Part shown: piece after piece, positions 26,049 through 35,006 of the stretch
Layout: every line of letters starts with the position of its first letter
Numbering within the stretch: the first letter of the stretch is position 1
DNA from: Pedobacter kyonggii
GTDB taxonomy: Bacteria > Bacteroidota > Bacteroidia > Sphingobacteriales > Sphingobacteriaceae
NCBI RefSeq assembly: GCF_004310665.1
Contig: NZ_SIXF01000006.1
Span: forward strand, 186,001 to 250,000
Length of the DNA stretch: 64,000 nucleotides
Direction of reading: 5' to 3'
Notes under the pieces: model-generated
Told to the model about the DNA's origin: nothing
The model's input: the letters and a program-made list of their open reading frames with translations, nothing else
The model's database searches: none
Translations under genes and position numbers: made by a program

Positions 26049-27149
26049 ATGAATACGAAGATATTTTCAACAGGATTATTGAGTACAGGATTTTTAGTGC
26101 TAACGGCCATGTATGGTTGTGGACGCTCCGAATCGAAAGTAACACCCAAGAAAGAAAAAGAAGCAGCTATAGCCACCTTCGATCTTAAAAAAGAGAAGTT
26201 ATCCACCAAACTGAGTTTGCCAGGCGAATTAATTGCTTTGCAACAAGTTGATCTATACGCTAAAGTAAGCAGCTTTGTAAAAACCCTAAAAGTTGATATC
26301 GGCTCAGAAGTAAATAAAGGTCAACTGTTGATGACTTTGGAAGCACCTGAAATGACTTCCCAACTGGCTGCAACACAGTCGCGGATAAAAGCACAGGAAG
26401 CCATTTATACTGCGAGCAAAGCCAACTATAACCGTTTATACGAAACCAGTAAAACTCCTGGAACGATCTCTACAAACGACCTGGACCAGGCTATGGCAAA
26501 AAAAAATGCAGACCTTGCACAGCTTGAAGCAGCAAAGGCGGCTTATAAAGAAGTGAGTTCAGTTCAGGATTATTTAACGATCAGGGCACCTTTCAGCGGA
26601 ATTATCTCAGCCAGAAATGTAAATTTAGGAGCCTACGTTGGCCCAACGGGTAAAGGCTCTGATTTACCTTTATTTACTTTACAGGATCAGAAAAACCTGC
26701 GCTTGGCCGTTTCCATTCCAGAAATTTATACCGGATATTTAAAAGCTGGTGATGAGATTAGTTTTACGGTTAAATCTTTGCCTAGCCAGACCTTTAAGGC
26801 TAAAGTGAAACGTTTATCAGGCGCTTTAGATTTACGCTTACGTTCTGAGCGTATTGAAATGGATGTACCAAATGTTTCGAAGATTTTATTACCAGGCATG
26901 GTTGCTGAAGTGAACATTCCGCTTCCGGCCAATACCAGCACCTTTATTGTTTCTAAAAAAGCATTATTGGATACCAGCGAAGGATTATTCGTGTTAAAAG
27001 TAGCTGGTAATAAAGCGGTTAAAGTAGGCATAAAAAAAGGCCGTGAAACCGACGACAAAGTAGAAGTTTTCGGCGATTTAGCAGAAGGTGACAAATTAGT
27101 GGCAGAACCAACCGAGGAAATGCGCGTAGGAATGACGATTAAACCATAA
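26049..27149 (+). CDS. RND efflux membrane-fusion (adaptor) subunit
   Basis: A 366-residue periplasmic adaptor. The N-terminus has a hydrophobic segment ending in MYGC (Cys24), a plausible though not perfect lipobox. The barrel-sandwich (lipoyl) halves are at about residues 58-95 (VDLYAKVSSFVKTLKVDIGSEV) and 175-205 (YLTIRAPFSGIISARNV), separated by a helical hairpin; a beta-barrel domain and C-terminal strand domain follow. It links the pump to the TolC-like channel. It lies 14 bases after the pump gene and 26 before the AraC regulator. Confidence 0.9.
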   Translation: MNTKIFSTGLLSTGFLVLTAMYGCGRSESKVTPKKEKEAAIATFDLKKEKLSTKLSLPGELIALQQVDLYAKVSSFVKTLKVDIGSEVNKGQLLMTLEAPEMTSQLAATQSRIKAQEAIYTASKANYNRLYETSKTPGTISTNDLDQAMAKKNADLAQLEAAKAAYKEVSSVQDYLTIRAPFSGIISARNVNLGAYVGPTGKGSDLPLFTLQDQKNLRLAVSIPEIYTGYLKAGDEISFTVKSLPSQTFKAKVKRLSGALDLRLRSERIEMDVPNVSKILLPGMVAEVNIPLPANTSTFIVSKKALLDTSEGLFVLKVAGNKAVKVGIKKGRETDDKVEVFGDLAEGDKLVAEPTEEMRVGMTIKP

Positions 27150-27175
27150 CTTTACCTGTATTAAGCACTTAAAAT

Positions 27176-28117
27176 ATGTTATCAAAAAATCAAGAGCTTT
27201 CTACCCTTCAAAAAAAGGAAACATTAGAGGATTTTTACAATAAATTAAAAATCACAAGGCCTGAAATACCTACGCCAAGCTTAGGGATGATCAATGATAT
27301 CGGGCACTTTAATGTTTTTAACAGAACTACTGTTTGCAGTAACGTACCATCCGTTTTTAGCCGCAGAGATTTTTATAAAATTTCGCTGATCATAGGTAAT
27401 GGGATTTTGCACTACCCTGATGCGCAGATTGAAATTAAAGGACGGGCGTTACTATTTACCAATCCGAATATTCCATATTCATGGGAAAGTACTTCGCCAA
27501 AACCTGCTGGTTTCTTCTGTTTGTTTACCGAGAATTTTATCCATAACCGTAACGAAACCCTTCGCGATTCTTTATTGTGGCGTATTAATGATAGTCCGGT
27601 AATTCATATTAACGAAGAACAGGAAGTTATCTTAACAGATATCTTTACTAAAATGATGAAAGAAATGGATGGCGATTACATCCATAAATACGATCTGTTA
27701 AGAAACTATGTACAGCTTATTGTTCACGAAGCACTAAAGGTTAAACCTCAGGAAACTGTTTTTAAACAAAATAATGCATCGGCACGTTTAACTTCCTTGT
27801 TTATCGAATTATTGGAAAGGCAGTTCCCAATTGGTTCTACAGAGCATATTTTGGAGCTGAAAACAGCCCACGATTTCGCCTTCCGCTTGTTGGTGCATGT
27901 AAATCACTTAAACCATGCGGTAAAAGAAGTAACTGGCAAAACCACTTCTGAGCACATTTCGAGAAGGGTAGCAACCGAAGCGATGGCCTTACTGAAACAT
28001 ACAGAATGGAGTATCGCGCAGATTGCCTATTGTTTAGGTTTCGAGTACCCAGCGAATTTTAACATATTTTTCAAACGTCAGATGCAATGCACCCCAAAGG
28101 GTTTTAGAGTAAATTGA
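27176..28117 (+). CDS. AraC-family transcriptional regulator
   Basis: A 313-residue cytosolic protein. Residues 1-190 are a cupin-type sensing domain; residues about 210-313 hold two helix-turn-helix units, with the second ending in the classical WSIAQIAYCLGFEYPANFNIFFKRQMQCTPKGFR signature. It is the last gene of the efflux operon (26-base gap), so it probably controls the pump or genes for its substrate. Its strong terminator is at 28153-28191. Confidence 0.9.
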   Translation: MLSKNQELSTLQKKETLEDFYNKLKITRPEIPTPSLGMINDIGHFNVFNRTTVCSNVPSVFSRRDFYKISLIIGNGILHYPDAQIEIKGRALLFTNPNIPYSWESTSPKPAGFFCLFTENFIHNRNETLRDSLLWRINDSPVIHINEEQEVILTDIFTKMMKEMDGDYIHKYDLLRNYVQLIVHEALKVKPQETVFKQNNASARLTSLFIELLERQFPIGSTEHILELKTAHDFAFRLLVHVNHLNHAVKEVTGKTTSEHISRRVATEAMALLKHTEWSIAQIAYCLGFEYPANFNIFFKRQMQCTPKGFRVN

Positions 28118-28152
28118 TCATAATCGTATTAAACCTAGTCGTTTAACAAGTG

Positions 28153-28191
28153 AAGCGCCAATCCTGAAATGAGGAAACGGCGCTTTTTTTT
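28153..28191 (+). terminator. Terminator of the efflux operon
   Basis: A 7-bp GC-rich stem AAGCGCC / GGCGCTT with a 19-base loop and a nine-T run. Confidence 0.8.
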
Positions 28192-28199
28192 ATGTAGTC

Positions 28200-28390
28200 A
28201 TCCGTCATTTCGAGCGTAGTGTAATAAACCTGGAATCTACGGAGACGGTCGTCACCCTGAACTTGTTTCAGGGTCTTATCAATAATGATTTTCAAAAAAA
28301 GATGCTGATCCCGATGTAATAGAATTGGGACAGCAGGACGCACCTTTGAATGAGATCTCCTGCATTAGCGACTTTTTTGACATTAAGGAT
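28200..28390. repeat. Dispersed intergenic repeat words
   Basis: Contains GTCATTTCGAGCGTAGTG (28203-28220), a word shared in variant form with 56121-56140 and 31075-31100, and the hairpin CCCTGAACTTGTTTCAGGG at 28256-28274. A 66-codon frame that runs through it (28143-28343) was rejected. Confidence 0.55.
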
Positions 28391-28395
28391 TAAAT

Positions 28396-28989
28396 TTATC
28401 CGGTCTTTAACCAGCCTGTAATACTCATCCTTTGTTTATTGGTAAGCAAAACCTCGTGAGCCAGGTCTGAACTTTTAAAGAAAACACTTTTACCGTTATT
28501 GGGTGAGATATGCTGTTCCTCATTAACATGATAAATACGTAGCTCTCCACCATCTTCTTTTTTCCAATCGCTGTTCAGATACATAATCATCGAATATTGT
28601 CTGCTTCCGCTGTTCTGAAACTGATCGATATGTTTTTTATAGAACGTGCCCGATTCGTAAAGTGTATAATGAAATTCGTATCCGGTGATCCCCGTATAAC
28701 AGGTACGGTTTAAATAAACCACAAATTCGTCTATCAGATCGAAGAAATCATTTTCATGTTGGTTATTATGCTTTCTGTCTAACCAGTAAATCACATCACT
28801 TCTAATCAACTTGTTTTGATTCACAACCGTATCGTTACCCACGCCAGCATTTAAAAGTTTTTTATTTTCAAATAACCCGATCAGGTTATCTTTAAGATGA
28901 GCCGCTAAAGAAACACTTAAAAAGTTTTCGGCAATGCCCACTTTATCTTCGATAAAACTATCGATAAGGCAATCAAATATTTTTTCCAA
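28396..28989 (-). CDS. 2-oxoglutarate/Fe(II)-dependent oxygenase
   Basis: A 197-residue cytosolic protein. The metal and co-substrate residues are His120 and Asp122 (KKHIDQF), His178 (DLAHEVL), and Arg187 (KQRMSITGW), spaced as in prolyl-4-hydroxylase-like dioxygenases. The IMYLNSDWKKEDGGELRIY strand is also typical of that group (compare the bacterial PHD-like and YbiX-like proteins). Target unknown. It is transcribed from a region divergent to the phosphotransferase gene. Confidence 0.85.
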   Translation of the reverse strand: MEKIFDCLIDSFIEDKVGIAENFLSVSLAAHLKDNLIGLFENKKLLNAGVGNDTVVNQNKLIRSDVIYWLDRKHNNQHENDFFDLIDEFVVYLNRTCYTGITGYEFHYTLYESGTFYKKHIDQFQNSGSRQYSMIMYLNSDWKKEDGGELRIYHVNEEQHISPNNGKSVFFKSSDLAHEVLLTNKQRMSITGWLKTG

Positions 28990-29098
28990 CAGATTGTATT
29001 AATCTTAAAACGATATGCCTAAGGAATGTAAGGTAGTCTTATTTAATGGCTAAGATGTCATTTCTAAAATTTATATTTGAAACCCCAAAGTGCTACCT

Positions 29099-30103
29099 AT
29101 GCAAAACATTTTCCCCGCCCAATACTCCACCTTATCAGCCGCTGCTTTAAAAGATCATTTAATTGAAGTTTATCAGTTGGATCCATTTACAACCTGTCGG
29201 TTACTTATCAGAAACGTAAGCGACACATATATTCTCGAAAATCTAAGCCAGAAATATATCTTCAAAATCTACCGCGATGCACACCGCAAACGCAATGAAA
29301 TTGAAGCTGAAGTAGAATTGCTCAATATTTTAAAAGCAAATGGAAACTCAGTGTCTTACCCCATAACCAATGTAAATGGGAAACAAATTCAGCAGTTTAA
29401 TGCCATAGAGGGTTTAAGAAATGGCGTGATGTTTTCCTTTGCTGAAGGAAAAGTTATTTTGGATCTGGAAAATGCACATCTTGTTCAATTGGGCCAAGAC
29501 ATTGCCACCTTGCACCAAAGTACTTCTACAATAAAGCTGAATAATGCAAGACCGATATTCAACTTTGAAACGACTTTATTTGAACCTTTACGCGATTTAA
29601 AACCTCATTTTACAGAAATGCCCGAGGAATTTGAATACCTGACCAACATTGCCAATAAAGTGGTTAAAAAGTTTGAAGGATTTGATACTTCAAAGTTCAG
29701 CTACGGCTATTGCCATTATGATTTTTTTCCAAAGAATTTCCATTTTGATGAAGCGGGAAAAATTACCTTTTTTGATTTCGATTTTGCAGGTGAGGGTTAC
29801 CTGATTAACGACTTAATGTCGTTCCTTAACCATTATTTCTTCCATCAATTAAATAACCTAATCTCCAAAGAACAGGCAGAAAAGGACTTCAATACCTTCT
29901 TAAATGCTTATCAACAAGTTAGACCTTTAACTGATGATGAATTAAAAGCCATTCCCTATCTGGGTATCACTTTTCATATTTTCTTCCTGAAATTCTTTTA
30001 TGATAATTACGATGATTGGTCGAATGTCTTCTTAACCCCTCGATATACGAAACACCGTGTAACGCAGATTAAAAAATGGGAAGAAATGTATTGTAACTTT
30101 TAG
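29099..30103 (+). CDS. Aminoglycoside phosphotransferase-family kinase
   Basis: A 334-residue protein kinase-like enzyme from ATG 29099 (an in-frame GTG three codons upstream is less likely). Catalytic loop HYDFFPKNF gives His206, Asp208 and Asn213; the metal-binding FFDFDFAG gives Asp226/Asp228. The N-lobe has YIFKIYRD with the ATP-binding Lys56. The homoserine-kinase/choline-kinase type is likely, so a small-molecule substrate rather than a drug. A TATATTTG box near 29072-29079 is its probable promoter. Confidence 0.85.
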   Translation: MQNIFPAQYSTLSAAALKDHLIEVYQLDPFTTCRLLIRNVSDTYILENLSQKYIFKIYRDAHRKRNEIEAEVELLNILKANGNSVSYPITNVNGKQIQQFNAIEGLRNGVMFSFAEGKVILDLENAHLVQLGQDIATLHQSTSTIKLNNARPIFNFETTLFEPLRDLKPHFTEMPEEFEYLTNIANKVVKKFEGFDTSKFSYGYCHYDFFPKNFHFDEAGKITFFDFDFAGEGYLINDLMSFLNHYFFHQLNNLISKEQAEKDFNTFLNAYQQVRPLTDDELKAIPYLGITFHIFFLKFFYDNYDDWSNVFLTPRYTKHRVTQIKKWEEMYCNF

Positions 30104-30165
30104 GCAATGCTACCTCAAATCTCGACATCCTTTTTTATCTTGTAAAGTAATTCAAAATCAATAAG

Positions 30166-31029
30166 ATGGATCAGAAAATAATCAACCTGTATGATGAGTA
30201 TACCCATAGTCAGGTAAGCAGAAAAGATTTTATGAGAAAACTGGCTATCCTGGCTGGTAGTACAGCATTAGCCATGACTATTCTGCCTATGCTAGAGAAT
30301 AATTATGCCGCTGCAGCGGGTTTTAACAGTGATGATATCGAAGTTGAAAATATTACCTACGCAGGTGTTGACGGTGAAATGAAAGCTGTACTGGCCAAGC
30401 CAAAAGACAAAAAGAACTTAGGCTGCGTTCTGGTTATTCATGAAAACAGAGGCTTAAATCCACATATTATTGATGTAACCAAACGTGTTGCCGCCGAAGG
30501 TTTCCTGGCCCTTGGCGTTGATGCCCTTTCGCCACTTGGTGGAACCCCAGCAGATGAAGATAAGGGGCGCGAGTTGATCGGAAAGCTTGATCCTGAAAAG
30601 AACTTAAAGAACTATTTAAAAGGATTGGACTATTTACGCAAAAGAAAAGATGGAAACGGTAAAGTAGGCTGTGTTGGCTTTTGCTGGGGCGGTGCAATGG
30701 CCAATAAATTAGCGGTTAATGATCCTAAATTGCAGGCAGCTGTTGCTTATTATGGTGCACAGGCAAATGTGGCAGATGTACCTAAAATTAAAGCGAGTTT
30801 AATGCTGCATTATGGCGGCCTGGATGAACGCATTAATGCCGGGATCCCAGCTTATGAGCAGGCTTTAAAAGACAATAAAATTGATTACAAAATTTACATC
30901 TACGATGGCGTAAACCATGCCTTTAACAACAATACCTCACCTACCAGATATAACGAAGCCGCCGCAAAACTGGCCTGGAGCAGAACAATTGATCTGTTTA
31001 AACAGAAACTGGCAGTGTTAACGCGGTAG
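30166..31029 (+). CDS. Dienelactone hydrolase-family protein, exported
   Basis: A 287-residue alpha/beta hydrolase. An N-terminal region of about 25 residues precedes a hydrophobic segment (LAILAGSTALAMTILPML) ending in AAAA, suggesting a late export signal, perhaps of Tat type (SRKDFMRK). The catalytic triad is Cys173 in GFCWGG, Asp220 in GGLDERI and His251 in GVNHAF; HENRGL at residues 92-97 holds the conserved Glu. These enzymes cleave lactones or small esters. Monocistronic. Confidence 0.85.
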   Translation: MDQKIINLYDEYTHSQVSRKDFMRKLAILAGSTALAMTILPMLENNYAAAAGFNSDDIEVENITYAGVDGEMKAVLAKPKDKKNLGCVLVIHENRGLNPHIIDVTKRVAAEGFLALGVDALSPLGGTPADEDKGRELIGKLDPEKNLKNYLKGLDYLRKRKDGNGKVGCVGFCWGGAMANKLAVNDPKLQAAVAYYGAQANVADVPKIKASLMLHYGGLDERINAGIPAYEQALKDNKIDYKIYIYDGVNHAFNNNTSPTRYNEAAAKLAWSRTIDLFKQKLAVLTR

Positions 31030-31265
31030 TAATTCCTATCACAAGATCGTGATCAGGGTTCCTCAGTCGATTCGTCATTTAGAGCGCAGTGCAACGAAGT
31101 CGGGAACTCTTTTAAAAGTGTTATAAAGCTATGGACACAGATTTCTCCACTGCGTGGGAATGATTGTTATGATAAAATGTAATAGCCACTTATCAACCAT
31201 ACTACTTTGTTAAAGCATTATGATTCCCAGTCGATCTGGGAATCATGCCACCAATTAATTCCTGA
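31030..31265. repeat. Gap with dispersed repeat words
   Basis: Contains CATTTAGAGCGCAGTGCAAC (31075-31094), a variant of the word at 56124-56143, followed by GAAGTCGGGAAC, and TTTCTCCACTGCG near 31142-31154. TTCCCAGTCGATCTGGGAATC (31225-31245) is a short hairpin. No gene. Confidence 0.5.
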
Positions 31266-33689
31266 TTACTTAGCCGAAACAATTTCTACATTTCCATTTT
31301 CTAGTCCTTTACCTTTAACCTTCAACTCTAGTATACCACCCTTTTTATCAGACTGAACCACCACTACAAGTTTTCCACTGAATAATTTCATGGTTGGTTT
31401 TACAAACGATTCCAAAGAAGTAGCATCGCCATTACAAACCGCTTTGAATGTTCCCGCTCCTTTTACTTCAAAATTTAAAGCATTGGTAGCTGTTGGACAA
31501 GGTATACCGTTTTGATCAACTATCGATACGGTTACAAAAGACAGATCTTTCCCGTCAGCCGTAATCTCTTTTCTATCCGGGGTCAAAACAATTTTATAAG
31601 GTTTACCTGCAGTAGTTACCTTTTCTTCGGCTACGGGTTTTCCATTGCTATCAAAGGCTACTACCTTTAAGGTTCCTGGTTCGTATTTTACATCCATCCA
31701 CATCAGTCTGTAGCGGTTTTGTGGTGTTGATTTATCTTTTTTACGTATACCCAAACTTTTACCATTCAAGAAAAGTTCGGCACTATCGTAGCTGGTGTAC
31801 ACGAAAACTGGTGTAGTTTTACCTTCTCTTCCTTCCCAGTTCCAATGTGGCAGTAAATGTAAAGTTGGTGCAGTTTTATTCCAACGGCTTCTATACAGGT
31901 AGTAACGGTCTTTGGGTAAACCTGCCAGATCAGAAATCCCAAAATAAGAACTTCTTGATGGCCAACTGCTGTCATAAGGGGTTGGTTCGCCGAGGTAATC
32001 GAAACCTGTCCAAACAAATTCTCCGATTACCCATGGTTTATCGTCCTGCATTACAAAGTCATCGTCAGGTACATTAGACCAGCTACAATATTCAAGATCA
32101 TAAGAAGAAGATTGAAAATCAGGATACTGTTTATCGAATCCTTTTACAACCGGAAATTTATATATTCCCCGGGAGCTTACCGTTGAAGCCGTTTCAGATC
32201 CTAAAATAAAGCCCTGTGGAAAAACCTTATTGGCTTCTTCGTAAAGATGTACCCGATAATTTAAGCCTGGAATATCCATTAGTGCACCAAAACCAGATTG
32301 CATGGTTGCCTTCACCTGATCCATCCCTACGGTAACAGGACGTGTAGGATCTTCCCGATGGAAAATTTCCTGAAGCCATTTAGCCCTTTTAACACCTTCG
32401 GAACCAAACTGATCGGGCACTTCGTTTCCTGAGCTCCACATCACGATACAAGGATGATTTTTATTGGCCTGTACCAGATTTATAATATCTTTTTCAGCAT
32501 CGGTATTAAAATATAAATGGTAACCATTTTCTACCTTGGCTTTTGCCCATTCATCGAAACTTTCGGCAAGAAACATGAACCCCATTTCATCGCATAGCTC
32601 CAGTTGCTCAGGCGATGGCATATTATGCGAACTTCTGATCGCGTCGCAGCCCATTTCTTTCAAAATCGTTAATTGTCTTCTTAATGCAGCGGTATTAATA
32701 GCAGCGCCAAGCGGACCAAGATCGTGGTGCAGGCAAACGCCTTTAAATTTTCTTACCTGGCCGTTCAGGCTAAATCCTATTCCTGCACTAAAATTGATCG
32801 TTCTGATTCCAAATCTTGTTTTTACTACATCCTTCAATATCCCTCCTTCATATACACTTGATACCGAAGTGTACAAATAAGGCCTTTCAGGGCTCCAAAG
32901 TTTGGGATTGCTGATTTCTATATTTTGATCGGTTTCGTTTCCAAAGATTGATTTTGCTGTATCAATAGCCACCTGCTTACCCAAACTATCTAAAACCTGC
33001 GTAACCAAACGAACACCTTTATCTGTTAATTTAGTTTTGATATTCACTTTGGCAAATTCTTTCTTTACTATTGGGGTGGTTACTGTAATTCCCCATTGTT
33101 CGATGCTTTTTTCATCTTTGATGATTAAATGCACATTCCGGTATAAACCTGCTCCAGGGTACCAACGAGAAGATTTAGGCATATTCTTAAGATGAATAGC
33201 CAATAAATTATCGCTCGTTTTTAAGTCGTTAGTAATGTCGATATAAAAGTAATTGTAACCGTAATTCCATTGTCCAACCTGTTTCCCGTTTAGGTACACA
33301 CGAGGTTCGCTCATGGCTCCGTCTATCTGAAGCAGCACTTTCTGGTTTGGTTTAAGCGCTGGGAGATTCAGTTTTTTTCGGTACCAGCCTTCTCCAATAT
33401 AAGGTAAAGCCCCGGTTCTACCTGTTTTTTCAGTGGCCATGCTTTCGCCGTTCTGAGTGATTGCGGTTATCTGTTTGTCTATCTCCTTATCAAAAGGTCC
33501 GCTAATGGCCCAATCATGTGGAACAGAAACAGTTTCCCAGCGGGTATCATTAAAAGTAACTTCGGCAGCATTCGGGAAATTTCCTTTTGAGAATTTCCAG
33601 CCTTCATCTAACAGGATTTCGGTTCTTTGGGCAGCAGCATTTAAATAAAAAATACCCACTAAAAAAAGTGGTAATAATATTTTTTTCAT
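31266..33689 (-). CDS. Glycoside hydrolase family 2 protein (beta-galactosidase-like), secreted
   Basis: An 807-residue enzyme with a Sec signal (cut near residue 20). Domains in order: GH2 sugar-binding domain (about 25-190), immunoglobulin-like domain (about 195-300), TIM barrel (about 300-600) and C-terminal beta domains (DUF4982 and a BIG-type module) to 807. The acid/base Glu423 is in WSSGNEVPDQ and the likely nucleophile Glu499 in GSETAS, as in many Bacteroidota beta-galactosidases. It probably removes terminal galactose or a related sugar from glycans in the periplasm or outside. Confidence 0.9.
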   Translation of the reverse strand: MKKILLPLFLVGIFYLNAAAQRTEILLDEGWKFSKGNFPNAAEVTFNDTRWETVSVPHDWAISGPFDKEIDKQITAITQNGESMATEKTGRTGALPYIGEGWYRKKLNLPALKPNQKVLLQIDGAMSEPRVYLNGKQVGQWNYGYNYFYIDITNDLKTSDNLLAIHLKNMPKSSRWYPGAGLYRNVHLIIKDEKSIEQWGITVTTPIVKKEFAKVNIKTKLTDKGVRLVTQVLDSLGKQVAIDTAKSIFGNETDQNIEISNPKLWSPERPYLYTSVSSVYEGGILKDVVKTRFGIRTINFSAGIGFSLNGQVRKFKGVCLHHDLGPLGAAINTAALRRQLTILKEMGCDAIRSSHNMPSPEQLELCDEMGFMFLAESFDEWAKAKVENGYHLYFNTDAEKDIINLVQANKNHPCIVMWSSGNEVPDQFGSEGVKRAKWLQEIFHREDPTRPVTVGMDQVKATMQSGFGALMDIPGLNYRVHLYEEANKVFPQGFILGSETASTVSSRGIYKFPVVKGFDKQYPDFQSSSYDLEYCSWSNVPDDDFVMQDDKPWVIGEFVWTGFDYLGEPTPYDSSWPSRSSYFGISDLAGLPKDRYYLYRSRWNKTAPTLHLLPHWNWEGREGKTTPVFVYTSYDSAELFLNGKSLGIRKKDKSTPQNRYRLMWMDVKYEPGTLKVVAFDSNGKPVAEEKVTTAGKPYKIVLTPDRKEITADGKDLSFVTVSIVDQNGIPCPTATNALNFEVKGAGTFKAVCNGDATSLESFVKPTMKLFSGKLVVVVQSDKKGGILELKVKGKGLENGNVEIVSAK

Positions 33690-34058
33690 CAGAAATTGTT
33701 TAGAATAAATTCGACAGCAATATAACTTCTTTTTAAGTTAACACCATATCAAATTAATCCCAGCTTTTCGGTGTTTTAAATTGATTACAGATTGATAACA
33801 GCGTGGTGGAACCGAAGTAAGGATGCCGAAGTAGAATTTTGTATTGTCATTTTCAGAACGCTACAATTAAAGTAAAAAAGCCCTTCAATCCTGAGAGGGC
33901 TTTTTTATAGTCGTCTATCCCTATAAGTAGGAAGCTCAAAACTAATTAATGCCTTTAATATTTTTAAGGGTTGAATAAACTGAACAGAATTTTTTTTTAC
34001 GTTAATTCATTCTTAGTTTTTTCGGCTTTATATGTCCTTAAATGGCTATAACAAACTA
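33690..34058. other. Gap between GH2 and SMP-30 genes
   Basis: Holds the terminator at 33875-33906 and the GH2 promoter region on the minus strand. No gene seen. Confidence 0.4.
33875..33906 (-). terminator. Terminator after the SMP-30 gene (bidirectional form)
   Basis: A nine-bp stem AAAAAGCCC / GGGCTTTTT with a 13-base loop and T/A runs on both sides. It lies downstream of the minus-strand SMP-30 lactonase and upstream of the GH2 gene, separating them. Confidence 0.75.
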
Positions 34059-34949
34059 TTACTCCACTCCTTTTGCATTCGTAGGAATAACGTACAGCGA
34101 TTTTGAAGCTGTAATAAAAAGCATGTTTTTGTCTTTTCCACCAAAACAAATGTTACCGCACCATTCTTCGGGTATATCAATATGGCCAATTTTTTCACCT
34201 GTAGGTTTGTAAATATTCACTCCTTTTCCAGTCACATATAAATTTCCGTCGCTGTCTAAAGTCATTCCATCAGAATGCTGATTAAGGAAAAGTTGCCTAT
34301 CCGTTAACCTCGCATCGGCACCAATACTATAACGATAAGTTTTATTTGCGCTCATATCGGCCACATACAAAAATTTACCATCCGGAGTACCCACAATACC
34401 GTTAGGCTTAATCACATCATCAGCAACGATAATCGCTTCTTTTTTTCCTTTCGGGAGATAATATACCTTTTGCCCTTGAATTTCAGGCGTTTTTCTAGTC
34501 CAGTAATCGCGCTGATAGTAAGGGTCAGTAAAATAAATGCCTCCTTTAGCATCTAACCAGATATCGTTTGGTCCGTTTACCTTTTTACCTTCATAATCGC
34601 TGAAGAGCACTTTTATCTTTTTGTTTTTATCGATAGACCAGATCTGGTTATTCTCGTCGGCACAAACAATTAAGTTTCCTTTTTTGTCGAAATAAGTACC
34701 GTTTGCCCTACCTGATTTATCCATATACAGGCTCAGTTTGCCATCAATGCCATATTTCCAGATTTTATCATTAGGCTGATCAGTAAAAAACACGTTGCCT
34801 TTCTTATCAACTGATGCACCTTCCGTAAACTTAAACTGTGCAGAAATCACCTTTAAACTGTCCTGAACAAAAAGGTTTTGCCCTTCACTTTGCGCAAAAG
34901 AAACGGTACTTAAAGCTGAAACAGCCAAAAAGAAGAAGTATTTTTTCAT
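34059..34949 (-). CDS. SMP-30/gluconolactonase-like protein, secreted
   Basis: A 296-residue protein with a Sec signal (cut near residue 20, VSFAQ). The six-bladed propeller shows repeated DxxGNxxxxD elements: VDKKGNVFFTD, FDKKGNLIVCADE, LDAKGGIYFTDP, GTPDGKFLYVAD, LDSDGNLYVT. Glu at the first blade, Asn in VNGPNDIW and Asp in YVADM are the usual calcium ligands. Gluconolactonase or other lactonase activity is likely. The gene is separated from the ABC exporter upstream by 57 bases that include the ATTAACTTACC start region of the exporter stop, so co-transcription is possible. Confidence 0.85.
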   Translation of the reverse strand: MKKYFFFLAVSALSTVSFAQSEGQNLFVQDSLKVISAQFKFTEGASVDKKGNVFFTDQPNDKIWKYGIDGKLSLYMDKSGRANGTYFDKKGNLIVCADENNQIWSIDKNKKIKVLFSDYEGKKVNGPNDIWLDAKGGIYFTDPYYQRDYWTRKTPEIQGQKVYYLPKGKKEAIIVADDVIKPNGIVGTPDGKFLYVADMSANKTYRYSIGADARLTDRQLFLNQHSDGMTLDSDGNLYVTGKGVNIYKPTGEKIGHIDIPEEWCGNICFGGKDKNMLFITASKSLYVIPTNAKGVE

Positions 34950-35006
34950 TTGTATTTTTTTTAATAACCTATCAGGTTTTTGAAACCTGATAGGTTTATA
35001 AAGATA

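Noticed and set aside
28143-28343. A 66-codon minus-strand frame after the AraC gene
   Set aside because: It covers the operon terminator and dispersed repeat words, and the protein text has no recognisable pattern.
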